The translations under genes and the position numbers were made by a program. A stretch of DNA of 64,000 bases from Formicarius rufipectus (lineage: Eukaryota; Chordata; Aves; Passeriformes; Formicariidae): the NCBI GenBank assembly GCA_013399695.1, contig VXAU01002080.1, positions 62,001-126,000 of the forward strand, in the 5' to 3' direction. Every line of letters begins with the position of its first letter. Position 1 is the first letter of the stretch. The notes below the pieces were generated by a model. It was not told where the DNA came from, made no database searches, and saw only the letters and a program-made list of their open reading frames with translations. Below, one piece after another: positions 25,476-38,607 of the stretch.

Positions 25476-26486
25476 CCTTTTATGAAACCTTTTTCCAAAT
25501 CAAGATTACAATACATTATGTCTTGAAAATTCTCCAGCAGCCAAAGCACTGTCAGTGCTGTTCACTTTTGTCAAGCTAACATGAATTGCATGGTTAGAGA
25601 TATCCTTTCTGTAAAGCATTCCCTTAGAGCCCATCCATTGGGAAGCCCATGCTGTTCGGAGCTGCAGTGCCTGCCCCCGCTGTGTGTGCTCCTCACCCCT
25701 TCAGCATGCACATGGCAAACACGTGGTCACACCAAAGATGTGTGTTTGATCATCTTCAGTGTGCATTGCACACTTCATTTCCAATTGGGCATTCAAAGAT
25801 GAACACTGGCTTGAGCAAAAGGAAACAGAAACAAAATTATGTCACCCTCACAGAAAGCTTTGTTGTTATTTACAAGAATAACAGAAGCCCCCGAGAGAAA
25901 TATCTTTCCTTTTCTTTGTTTTTAGGGTTAGGGTTTTTTATTATTATTTTTGGTACTTGAACTGGTAATAGAGAAGAGGAAAAAAGCTGTGGCAATGTGA
26001 TCAGTCCAACCTAAGGGCAATCTCTTTCTGCTCATCAAGCTATATTTAGAACTGTCACTTGCTAAAAACACTGTCACCTAAAATGAATTTACAGAAGAGG
26101 CTTTGCATTATATGCATGGCCTGAAGCATTTATACTGTAACATCACAGCAACCAAAATGAAAGTGTGATTGTACAGTCTAATATTAGCTAATTCGTGCCA
26201 GTTTCATACAAATTTTAGCATTTAGCATTAATTTGTTCTTTTGCTAAGGAGCTCCTCTTGCAATTCATTCTTAACCAATGTGCCTGATCTTGCTCAAAGG
26301 AGTGTCTGTACTAAAAATATCATGGTCTTTTTCAGTGAGAAGGATACTAATTTCAAGATATAAACAAAATAAGAATTTCTGCAATAAAACCAGTGCCCAG
26401 ACGTAGGAACACTGGGCTGATTCTTTAAGCTGTGGATTTTTGTGTTTGGTTGTTTTTTTTTCCTACAGCAGAAAGTTCAAACTGGG

Positions 26487-26504
26487 AAAAAAAAAAAAAA
26501 AAAA
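26487..26504 (+). repeat. poly-A run (A18)
   Basis: An uninterrupted run of 18 A. No retroposed body or target duplication is visible around it. Confidence 0.85.
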
Positions 26505-26936
26505 GGCATTTTTCACTTTCATACATCACATCCACATGAACATGTAGAGCAGACTTCATCTGCAAGTGCAGTCTTCTCTTTCCTGTCCCAGAATCATCTC
26601 TTTTCCTGCTTGAATCCTGTGGATACCTTTCTGCACATTCAAAGTTCACTCAGATACCAGGGAATGAAAATGGATAAGCCACAGGTAACCTCAGGGTGTG
26701 TCCATTGGTAGTTGGAGTGAGAGGCAAAGATGACACATCTGCAGGAACAGAATGAAGCAAAGCACGGGCCTCCAAATTTTAGGAGATAAACTGCACATTT
26801 GAGAGACTTTATGGCAACACCATTCCCAGCATGTCTGGAAATGAGATTCTCACCAGCCAAACTAACTACAAGTTTCTGCATTAAATGTGCCTTCTTTAAT
26901 GTTACCCTGTGAGGTTCTTGGTGTTCACTGCAGATG

Positions 26937-26978
26937 ATATCCTTTGAGGATATGCAAAATATCCTTTGAGGATATTTT
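26937..26978. repeat. tandem pair of identical small hairpins
   Basis: ATATCC-TTTGA-GGATAT occurs at 26937-26953 and again at 26959-26975, a period of 22 bases. In the second copy the arms extend to 9 bp (AAAATATCC / GGATATTTT, 26956-26978). It may be a duplicated palindromic binding site or simple local duplication. Confidence 0.75.
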
Positions 26979-29900
26979 CAGTAAAATAGGAAACAACTTA
27001 AAAATTGCACAGAATGGAAAGGAGTCTTCAGGAAGTAAGTTAAGTTGTTCTATCCTGTTAATGACAACTTCTCTGCACACAAATAAGCTTAGTGTGACTT
27101 AACATTTTGGATGGCAGCTTTAAAATCCAGGGGGATAAGTGTAATTTAACAGTTTCAGTGGTGCTGATCTACTGTCCTACAGAAATGTCTGAAGTTTAAG
27201 ATGTCTCACGAGGTGAAAAATGCACTCCTGATGCAACTTTACTGATATAAAAGTGAATTTGACTGCATACTTCTGTGAAGGAGGCTCACTGTCAGTAAGT
27301 GATTAGCTGTATCCTTTAGTCATAGAAGGAAATAAAAGTTGCAATAATTGTAGTCCAAATCTACAATGCTGTCCCTATGTCTTCAACATCCTGAATGCTT
27401 GGGCTGCATGATGCACAATGCAATTTCTAAAGGCTTTTGACAGACCATAAAACAAAAATAGAAAAGTCTGTAATGTATTTTAATTAGGAACAAAAAATAT
27501 TTTACATGAATAAAGACATCCCTTGAAACAAGCTCATGGAAACAGGATAAAATACCTCTAAAAATCACAGTTTAAATTCACAACATTGTTTCCATTTCTT
27601 TCTCAAGGCAGGGGTCAACATCTTACTAGGATAGGGGTTTGGTCTATGGATTTTCTTTGGGATGAAAGACAAGGCCAAGGCCAGAATAATTCAGTGTAGC
27701 CATGTTTGCTGTTTGCCAGCTGCATGTGGTGTTGGGCTCGAGAATCTAACCCTTGTTGAAAAGAAAACTTATGAACTAGTGAGCTCATTGATAATTTGAA
27801 AGCACTGCATTTGTCCTGATCTTCCTGCCAACAACCTTATGTCCTTATTTTCTGGAGGAGCTGTTTATGCAATATTTCACTGCCACGCTGAAATAATTCC
27901 TTGAGATACTGCTCATGAAGAAAAGATTATGTAGTCTGTAGCCCAGTTCTGAATATTTTTGAAACCATATGGAACAAACTAGGCCTTAATCCTATCCCTG
28001 ATAAAATGATATTTGTGACCAGTGTATGAAATAGTAGCATTTCATCATGCCCTAAAACCTTTTTTAGTCACTGCAATGACTGCATAAATTTACTGTAACA
28101 CACATATTACCTCCTATGCAACTAGGGCAGACAACTGAAATTGCACATTTAGGGGCATATTAAACTAGAAATTGAAGGATCCCCACACTTTAATCCTATG
28201 GCTTTGCGACTGTGACTCAGACCATGGAAGAACTGTCCTGGGGATAAGAACTAGTTATTTGTTCCAAACACAGTAAATGCTTAGTGGCAAAAGTTCAATG
28301 TCTTACAGAAATATCCAAATGAGTGAATTTGGCTACCAAAAGCTGGACTGTTGGAGAAGACTCCCTTCAGTTTGTGTAACAAAGCTCTGCCACTTCCAGA
28401 GTGCAGCTGAGCTCTTGGAGATCTAACTCAGATAATTCAGCATATTGACTTCATTAAGTAAATTAAACTACATAAATTAACCCATAACACTGTCCCAAAA
28501 TAGCACTCCTATGTCAGTCACATCAAGTATATTCCCAGTTTTCGCTGTGTCCTACAATACTTCAGACCTCAGAATAATGGCCTTTCAGCACGAGTACATC
28601 ACAGAGAAAGGCACAGGCAAAGAGTCTTGTCACTGCCTTTTATGTAACCCAAATAGGTCTCCTTATCTCTTGTTTACAATGAAAATGTGTAATGAAAGAG
28701 TACAATTTACAATACAGAGATGAAACAGGCATCAATACTTCTTGCACATCCCCTAGGACACGTGTGGGTCAGCTCACTTCTGGGTCCAGTGTTTTCCATC
28801 ACTCATGCATTGAGCCATGCTTCAAAAACCCCAAACCTAAATTTCTTAGGGCTGTTGTGACCCTGTATTGGTTGCCACAATGAGGACTCTTCCCCTTTGC
28901 CTCAGGGAACCCCCTTATCCATGTTCACCGTGCAGTAAGCTGGAAACCTGGATTGGAACAGCTATCACACGACTTTAGGGGGAAGTCAGGAAGTCTTCAA
29001 CTTGTTCCAGGAAACATTTTTTCTTAGAGCAAACCAAATCAGGATATGAGGCTCTTCGAACTGTCAGGGCTCTTTTTTTTTTTTCCCTAGACTTTTTATA
29101 TCTGGGTCATACAGTCATGTAACATCCTTGGCTGTGATCTCAGCTATTGATTCCTGGGCTGAAAGTGACAGAATAAATGGTATATAATAACAACAGTGCA
29201 CGAAACAGCAAGAAGGGTTGGCCAGGTCAGTCTTTAATTGGTAAGCACATGCTTGCTGAGAGCAACAGCAAGAACACTGCCCTAAAAAAATTATTATTTT
29301 GTTTATGACAAAGAAATTTGCATCTAAAAAAGTGATCTCCTGATTGAAAATAAGTTATTAATAAATATTTCCCTCTTTCACGCACCATCACTCTCAAAAA
29401 AGTCTAATTTCTAAATTGGATTATATAAACAGTATTTAATCCCTGTGCAAACTTTTTCACTCAAAATTAAAGAAATATTTCGAAACTATTTCAACTGATT
29501 CCAAGAGAGCCAAACCAATTCTGTAGAAGACTGCATAGCTTCTCAGATCTTTTCCAAATTCTGCTGGTCTGGATTTGATTTTTGAATTTTGCTTTTCAGA
29601 GGGGAAAATATTCTTAATTTTTCTATCACAAAAGAGATGCATGACCAGAGTTATTAACAGTAGGAATGGTACTGTTTACAGTTTTCATGTGTTTTGTTGT
29701 GGTCTTTTCCCCAGAGATTTGCAATTGTTATGGTGCTTCACAATCTGATGTTTCTCTTTGGTACATCTGAGATTTGATCTACTGATTGCTCTGAAAATGA
29801 GGACTAAGGATCAAAAATAGTGTTCTAGGCTAAATAAGATCAAATAACTCGGGATATTAGTTATTATATGTCTTAGTAGTCCATATCACAAAGGCAATTT

Positions 29901-32830
29901 TGTACTAGGTGTACTTGTCAGTTGATATGCAAATTCCATGTATTGGATGAAAAGGGGCTGAAAATAACTAATTTATAGATTACAGTGATCTATGATTTTA
30001 GGCAGAGTCAATGTTTACTAATCATTAAGAAAGATTTAGGATTACCATCTTTACAACCACTTTCACTTCAACTATGATAAACCACACGGCTGCCATCAAC
30101 CCTCAAACAAAATAACTTTGCTATTTACAAAATCTTTTAGTTATGTGTAATATATCAAAATAGAGCTCACGGTGGAATATAATGCTGACTCCTTAAGAAC
30201 CTTACTATCTAAAATACTATTTCTGTAAAAATTTTAGAATCAAGACTTGAGCCAAATAGGCTACAGCCAGAACCATCCGGGATTAGGATATATTTTTAAT
30301 ATATAATAAAATAATCACAAGTAAAAATTACAGTGTGACTTTAAAATGTAAGATCAGAAATACAATTCATTAAATTCCTGTAATCAAACCAGCCTTCCTT
30401 ACAGAAAAGTAGTAGAAAATGAAAGACAAACAGCAGCTCAGGCACCTGTTAAAATTGGTTTGTTCAGGACAGTGCTCTCATAGTTCTATTAATTATGCTG
30501 CATAAACACAAGTAGCACTGATTAGAGACATTCTGCTGAACACCCTGCAACAATGGCACAATGGCATTTAAATGCTTTATTTTATCTTTATTACCTCAGG
30601 GTAATGAATTGTAATGTAAAGAGCTGATGAGTAATTAAACTCATCAACTGTGGATTCAGAGATATTTTTAGTGTCACATGATGGAAAATCCTCTCAAGAG
30701 TAGCAAGGATGTATTTTCACAGCATATATTATATTCCTTAACAGGTCCCATGAGGGAGCACTTCCAACTGTTTCTAAATGCTGAAATTAGGCAAGAGCAC
30801 CGTATCGATCTTCATTTTTCATTTCTTCCCTTCACAGGATCAAAAGCATTAGATAGAACTTGATGAGCTAAAGCCATTTTCTTCTTGTGAAGCACCAAAT
30901 GGGATACAGTAGAGCTTCTGCCCACAGATACCACATTCATGACATCAGTCTGTGTTATTAAAATAGTCAAGGTCCATCCTAAAACCTTTTTTATTGCTCC
31001 AGAGTATCACTTCAAATTTCCACCTTAAATTCATCCAAGACTGGTTTATACATCTTTGTTTCTATACCATCCTTCAATGAAACAGTAAATTTCACTGCTT
31101 CTTCTGAACTTCTCAAAGCAATCACACAGTACAGTCACCAGCCCTTTTGGCTTCCAATCTGCTGAAATAAAAAGTTCAAACTCTTTTAGATTTCACTTAG
31201 ATGAAACATTGTGTTGACCCCAGATGGACTTTTCAGTACATACTCTACTCAGCTCACCTATCCAACAGCATTCCAAATAAAATCTTCCTAGAGCTATTTT
31301 CAACCACAATCTCTGATGGAAATACCTGTTCTTGGCATTTGGAGATTTTTTTATTACTTTTTTTTTTTTTTAAGCTAAAGAAGATTGATTGCTCGGGGTA
31401 ACTCAACAAGCAATTAATACACTTCAGTCCTTTTCCAACTGAAGAACTTAGAGCTCTCAAAGAAAAATCCTTATGATTAGTTCCCAAAAGCTTGCCTGTG
31501 CACCATCTGTTATGCTTTGTCCCAGTTCTTCCAAGAGAATTTCTTGGAGCATCCAGACCTGATATTCCAGTCTTCCTTTGTAATGGTATTCCACATTGGG
31601 GCATAGCAGATACAGTTTGTTTAAGGGCCCTAAGATGAGCATTTATTACAAACCATAAACATAGGGAGCATAAACTGTAAGCAGACACAGTGCAAGGTAG
31701 ACTGAAACTGTGGCTACAAAAGGAACCACAGCTACCATAAACTCCAAATAGTGATTTATCACAAGGGCAAACAAAAGCCAACAACAATAGCAAGCTCCTT
31801 GGCCACTCTCACAGCATGCAGCAGTAATTAAAAAAAAGTAATGTAGAGACCACCTCCTACTCTCTTAAGCAGGAATGTCAATGAATGTTTGGTTCCATAT
31901 CCTGACCCTCCTACTGAATGGGCATTAAGCCCAGTGAGAACTCCACAACTGAGCCAGGCTCATCCCTGCAGAGCAGCACTGGTATGCAGGGACTAAGGAC
32001 CAGCCATGGAGCTGCCACCCAGCCCCTGCGAGTGCAGCACCCCTCACACCCAGGAGGCACTGGAGGGCATGTGGGGGAGGCTGAGCTCTTCTGAGTGACA
32101 AGAACAGAGCTCAGAGAGAGAGACTGAAGGGACAAATCATCTGTCATATGGCAGCTGGCAGATCTTTTGCTGCTTCTTGAACCTGATCAGCACATACTTC
32201 AACTTCTTCACCCAGCCTGATGCTGCCTTCATATCACTTTGGGGACTTTTCCTTCTCTCAGTTGTAGTCAGCCAAATGTCTGCCAGAGAACACTAGTGAG
32301 AGCTGATGCTCTCTGCTTTCCCTACCTGAAATGAATGATTAATTGTTTCAGACATTATCTACCTCAGGCTTGGAAACCCACCTAAAGTTCCAACGAGTCT
32401 ACTAAGCATTCATTTCTTTCATATTAAGTCTGTGTTCCAGATTGCACCTCAGAGCAAAAATATGATTGCTTGGTGATTCAGCAATTCCATTCCAATCCAC
32501 TTTGCAAGAAACTCCACTGTGCTATACCTTTTATAGCTTTGTAAGCATCCAGGGAAAAGCAACTTCTGCCTCAGTAGGGTACTCTTGAGAAGTGGTGACG
32601 TCTCCTGATTAGTGGGTAAGATTAACAAAAAGAACATCTCCCAGTGCAAAGAGCTCTGTATTAGTGCTAAACAATTTTTAAACTGCAGCATCATGTACAT
32701 CCATCTTCTATTCTAAAATGTACCTTACTGTATTTTTGTTACACCTTTGTCATTAGTTCTGCACTGATCTCTCACAGGTGTTCTAGCTATCATAGAGCTG
32801 TCCTATTCCTAATAATATTTCATTTATCTT

Positions 32831-33050
32831 GGGTTTTTTTGGTAGGTTGGGTTTGTTTTTTTTTTTGAGAAGTGGGAATTTGGTTTGGGAGTTTTTGGTT
32901 GTTTTTTGGGGGGGGGGTTGTTTGTTTTTTGTGTGGTTTTTTTTGTTTGTTTGGTTTGGTTTGGTTTGGTTTGGTTTTTTGGGGGTTTTTTTTGTGAGTT
33001 TATGTTGTGTTGTTTTGTTTGGGGTTTTTTTTTTTTTTGGAGTAGGGGAG
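32831..33050 (+). repeat. G/T-rich low-complexity tract with G-runs
   Basis: About 220 bases in which the plus strand is nearly all G and T. It includes a G10 run at 32908-32917, five GG pairs spaced by TTT at 32953-32974, and several G4-G5 runs between long T runs. The overlapping open frames on both strands are artefacts of this composition. The tract has strong strand asymmetry and could form G-quadruplex structures on the plus strand. No mobile element body is attached. Confidence 0.85.
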
Positions 33051-34038
33051 ATGTCTTATTCCAGCTCAGTTTAGAACTGATTAATGAAAAAAAAAGCATA
33101 CATAATGCCACAGAAAATTACTAGAAATGTACTATTACTTGTTGATCCTGGCCAACACTATCAGTCTGTGTTTTGGAATCACCTTACCTGGGAACAGGAC
33201 CAAAGTTTCATAGTGTGACAGATCAGTTCTTTACTGTGAGAGAATATCACTATTTAAAGTCAATGCATGATTATTCATTCCTGAGACATTTTTGTGATAT
33301 TCTATTTAGAGAACTCTCACTAGTGAAGTGGTATTTCTGTCTGTAATAGTCTCACCATAAGAGAAGAATAAAACTGACCTTCTGAACAGTAGGTCTTCCC
33401 TGATAAAAGCACTTTTCCTCTCTAGAAAACACAATTTTTTCAGTTTCTCAAGGAGACATTCTTCACATCATATCTCTGCATGAGACTGAAATAACAACTT
33501 TCTCTGTTACACTGAAGTATTGAGAAATTATTAATACTTTTTTTTAAAAAAAGTAAATTTTAGTGCAATTATCAAGAACTGTTGTGATTATTCCTCTGCT
33601 ACATATAGGAGGAACACGGCTTCCATTCTCATGCTTCATCTACTGTATGTCCTAACTTTGACAATCATCTTCTTGCTTCAGGCAAATCACTTGGAACTCT
33701 TTAGATGCAGCTTCTCTAGCTACAAAATTATAAAAAAATATTTTAATGTGTAAAGCTTTCACCATAAATTAAAGGCTAAGAGAACTATTATGTCTGAATT
33801 AAAAGGAGATGAAAACAAGTTTTAACTGCAGATTCTGAGTCAAACTTGGGCCAGTGGTAAGCAAATGTAACCCAGATGAAAATCACAAGGATTTCATTAA
33901 AAGCCTCACAGAGTCTTTTATGACTGCATAAACTCACAGAGCAACATCAGGTCCAAAGTGGTCAGCTAATTAAGCAGTTTTATGGGGAGATAATATTTGA
34001 ATTGATGTGCTGAGTTACAGACTTGCAGCTGAAAGGAA
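33051..34038. other. unique AT-rich non-coding DNA
   Basis: I see no gene, known repeat or RNA gene in this stretch. A short palindromic T/A tract occurs near 33538-33556. Confidence 0.55.
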
Positions 34039-34049
34039 CGCGCGCGCGC

Positions 34050-34098
<49 letters not shown>
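34039..34098 (+). repeat. (CG)7(TG)23 alternating dinucleotide microsatellite
   Basis: Seven CG units followed without interruption by 23 TG units, giving 60 bases of strictly alternating pyrimidine and purine. Such tracts are the classic Z-DNA-forming sequence. The CG part is notable in a CpG-poor region. The minus-strand frame reading HTHTHT across it is an artefact. Confidence 0.95.
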
Positions 34099-34100
<2 letters not shown>

Positions 34101-37100
34101 TGAGATAAGAGTTTAACTTCCCTGATGTTTCACCACAATAGCTATGTCTTCCCATTCTGCCACCTAGTTTTTTCCCTTCTCTGCAATTTCCCCAGTTTCT
34201 CACATATTCCCAGACTTTCAATAGCCCCTTTCAGAAGGCAGTGCTATGCATTCATGACTCATGAAAAAGCAGAAAAAGTATTGAGTCAGATAAGACACTC
34301 ACTGCTCTTCAGTCAGAGAAGGGGCTGAACAGCACATTAACACAGAAGAACCTGCAGACTGTGTAAGTCTGGGCTTACACATCCACAGTGCCACTGATTT
34401 TTGCTCCATTTTACTTTAGAGAGCTTTCTTCATTCCAGCTAGCATAGAAATAGATCTATTTACCTACTTTGGTTTTTAAAAGGTCACCTTTCCCTGGGAA
34501 TGAAATCTGAAGTCCCATTTTACTCTAAGAGATTTAAAATGGGAAAGTGAAAGCACTGCTGTTTCTGCTCAAGTTTTACAGTCACCTATTTTTTACGTTA
34601 AAATACCTGGAGAAAAAAAAATAATCTAGGTATTAATGTATAAATCGTAATTTTTATATAGTATAAATTACACTCGCAATAAAGGGTAATAAAATCAAGA
34701 GGAGCCACTACATGGACTAGATTTCCCTAAAGATTCATAATACCTGGAATTTGGACTTTATATCTTCTAACAGAGCTTAAGTTGAAAAAAAAAACCTGAA
34801 CAAGCTATTACATAAAATGAAGGGATAACTGCATGGTAAAAATCTCTGACTGCAACCCACAACTCTCTAAACCGCTATGAAAAACATATGTTTGACATAA
34901 AAATAACTGGCATTATGTTCCCATGCAATGAAATCTCAGTATAAGTCATAGTTAATTATACATTCAGGAGGAAAAAAAGTGAATAATTTAACCCACATCT
35001 CAGATAAACTTGAACAAAGCAAAAACCATCCATCACCCCATTGCATCCCTACAACATATTTCCACACGACTGTAAAAGGAATAAGCAATAAAAAGCTTTA
35101 TTCTTTGCTAATTGAAGGATACGTCAAAACTCTAATTGAAACTGTTCTGAACTGAGATAATTACTCAAAGGTGAGAGGGTATGCTCTAATACTTTAAGTC
35201 CCAGCTAAGTTGTCACCTTAAATGTGGGTGGGTTTCAGCAGCAGGGTTGTTTGGAAGTCATTTGTACTGTGGCTAGGGAAAGCAGAGGCACTCCCCTGAC
35301 CCATGCTGTCCTTTCACTTCGCTTAGATTTTGTAAAGTATCTCTGTGATAAATGTGATTTTACGCTTCTCAGTAAATACTTTTTTGAAAGAGCAGTTCAG
35401 ATGTGCATTTATATATGAGTGCCATAAAACTATCAGAAGCCATTGAAATTACACTCGTTTGAGACACAAAGCAGCAATTTTGTCCCTCTACCCACCCTCT
35501 GATCAGGGGTCATGTTAATGAGCCAACACATTAGTGATCCTTTTGGTCAATGGTGAAATGGGATCCTAATGTCAACACCTTCTTAGATATTCCTACAAAT
35601 AATTGAGTAGTCTATTTTATTTAATTTTATTAGCAAACTTCTCAGTATTTATGTGATTATAAGTTAGAAGATTTCATGCTTCTTTTATTTATATACAGCA
35701 CAGTGGCTAATTGCTTTTTATTGCCGTGAGGTGATAAGGAAAGTCATTTTATTACCTACATTCATGATAATTTGATCAACTCATGAAGAGGAAAGAAAAA
35801 CTTTTCTTGTGGAATGTCTGGGCTATTAAAGACTTAACAGTCCTGATGGTTTCCTTTGGCATAAAAATCTATTATTCATTTAATGTGATTATAGTATTAT
35901 GGTATTGTATTTTGTATCTGAGAATTTACCAGGTTTTACAGCTTCTAATCTATGACCTAATTGAACAGAAGTCATTTCCTCTTCCCCAAATTTCACTCAT
36001 ACTCTGTGCACCATTCATTCTCACTAGTAATGCATTCTAAAATCAGTTCTTGTGTTGATCTTACCCCTGTAGAAAGGTTTGAGATTATTTCCTTATAATA
36101 ATTCCATTTGTAACCTGCAGGAATGACTGGAACATAAATCATATATAATATGGTTGGATCATGCTAATAAAAACAGGCATGTAGATGAATATAGCACACA
36201 ACTGCACCAGGTATTAACACATGGAGATAAAATATTGATACAGGGAAACAGTTTAGTTGTTCCTTTAACACAAAAAAAGTTGCAGAGAATATTTTCCTTT
36301 CGTCCTCATCTTTTCTAACACCAGATATTATCCCTTATTATTCTCTCATAACTTTATGCAGTCTAGCTAGAATCAATGAATCATCATCTGAGATTATATC
36401 TAAACAAGATGACTCCAAATTCTTTTTGTTCATTTGACATANCAAAAGGTGGGGAGAAAAGATATAATCTAATTCAGGGAAAATAATGCAGAACAGTACA
36501 TGTAGGTCAGTAGCTGCCAGGCTTTGTACACACCTCTGTTCCTATTGGACTGTGTAGATAATGGGTGCCTTTTACAGATTGTTTTCATTCACACTCATTT
36601 CTGAAAAGGGAATAAATTGAAACATGGATAAAGCTTTGCAAACCAGTGCTATTTTTGCAAACCTTCTGAAGATAGAAGTATTTTGAGATGCCCGATAGTC
36701 ATAAGATCTGCTCACCCCCATTGCAAATACCAAGACTGTAGTAGCTGTTCCCCCTTCTGAAAATATAGCAATTATTTTTGGTCATTCTGTAATGCCAGCC
36801 AAGACAACAGAGCATTTTTAACACATCTGAAGAAGTGCACAGATACACAAGGGCTTGAAAGATTTGATCACCTAAATTAGGAGATTTCCATTTGTTTCAA
36901 TAGGCTTTGAATGAGGGTAGCATCACTGGGGTTTGGGCACTTGAGTATTATTGCAATGCTGGATGGATTTTAGCTAGCACTTTGCATAAAAGGACACTAC
37001 CTACTGCAGAAAGCCAGATTCAGTGGAAATAAACACGTAGGTTCAAAAAGATTTGCCCTCAAAGCATGGCTTGCTTGATCTTTCCTGAGTTTGAATTATA

Positions 37101-38607
37101 CTGTAAGAGGAGCAAAGATTGAATGAATTATAAAATACTGGGCAGTGACAAACTGGACATAAAGAAAAATGGAACAGCAATAGAAAAAAAAAAGGGAATA
37201 TAGTAATAAAAGTAAATAGAGCAACAAGTTGTATACATGGCTCTCCTTGAATGAGAGTAAGCTTCTTAAACAGCTACTCAATTTTAGATGCTGGAGCAGT
37301 CCTATGAGCCCTAATGTTTCATGGTGTTCATAGACAGACACAGCTGTGGACTTGCATTGGGCAGGCATACACTACAGCCCCAAGGTTGGTTTGCCACACA
37401 GAACAGTGAACAAACAGCAGTTCTGTTCACTTGCAAAATATTCTCATTATAATCATTAATAATCGAAAAACTTTGCAAGAATTCTTGAATTGAATATTCT
37501 TCCATAGTCATGGAAGTGACATCAATCTATGCATCCAAGTGCTGACCACCCTCAGATAAAATAAGTTCTCAAGGATTAGCTGGTTACTTGTACTTGACAA
37601 GAATCTACTTAATCATTATATGGATTAAAAATAGATATCTTGACATATTCCCATAAATCTGCATTTTAGTCGATAAAGTGCTTAGAAGTAAGGATCTCAT
37701 AAATACACAATAGATATTTAGGGAAATCTTTTTAAATGGCAACATTTAGTGATAGGGGTAAATACATTTAACAGTCACTTTCCCGTTCCATCAAATGATG
37801 CTGAGAATATATAATTGCTAACTCACTTTCAGTTCAGCCATGATTAACAAAAGACATTATTAGAGCTTTTTACTTGAAATGGGAGACCTGCATACAGAGA
37901 CATCTTCCTTCATTCTTGCCTCTTATGTACGCTTCTCAAACCAGCATCCCAGTCACCTAAGTAGCATTTTAGTAGTGGAAGCATTGAACTCTTTCTTTCA
38001 CACTGCCTTTAAAGTCCTCTGATGATTTAGGTCTAGATTTGCCATTGCATTCCTAGACTGCCTACAAAAGCCAGCAGGAAGTTTGCCTACAACCCACTTG
38101 CACTGCTTGCAAGTCTCCATGACTTCCCTTACACATGACATCACTTGCATCCTGGAGTGTGGAAGTGCTGGCTGGACTTGCCATCCCAAGTATGCATGAC
38201 TCAGGAGAGAGAAATAGGATTATTCAGATTTCCTAAGTGTTTCAGTCACACAATGTTAGGAAAAGTCAGACTTGAGGACAGTTCAGTGCTGTGAGGAAAT
38301 AATCTGAAGAGTGTAGCCCTATAAGAAAAAATAAATAAATAAAGGGGGAGAGGGGTGGGGGTTGAGAAGAGCATTTGTACAGCTTTAAATGGGTGGATAA
38401 TTTAGGACATCACTATGGAGGAGAGAATGAGGCTGAATTTTGGACTAAGCAGCTTATTTTTCTGATTCTTCCCTACAAAGTCCTCTTGAGGCAGCCCAAT
38501 GTGACTGCAAACACAAAGCGCACTGCGGCCATAGAAATGATTAAATGTAATGCAGAGGGTGAGGGCACGTGGTTACAGCCCTATGTATTTCATGATCTCT
38601 ATTTTAG

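Larger units (their letters stand above)
25476..32830. other. unique AT-rich non-coding DNA
   Basis: A long stretch without a recognisable gene. It contains a TTAGGG dimer at 25922-25933, an A18 run at 26487-26504, a tandem pair of hairpins at 26937-26978, and blocks that look like candidate conserved elements (26190-26290, 30520-30650). The largest open frame, minus 31254-31793 (179 codons), runs through a T-tract and has no family resemblance. A somewhat G+C-richer patch at 31910-32150 matches nothing known to me. Confidence 0.55.

Noticed and set aside
27315..27370. TCATAGAAGG...GTAGTCCAA resembling an antisense CR1 tip
   Set aside because: Only scattered words match and the conserved TTGGAAGGGACC core is missing.
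31254..31793. 179-codon minus-strand open frame with a hydrophobic start
   Set aside because: It runs through a T11 tract that is read as a Lys-rich patch, shows no domain or family motif, and has no splice or promoter context. Frames of this size are near the chance maximum for the window.
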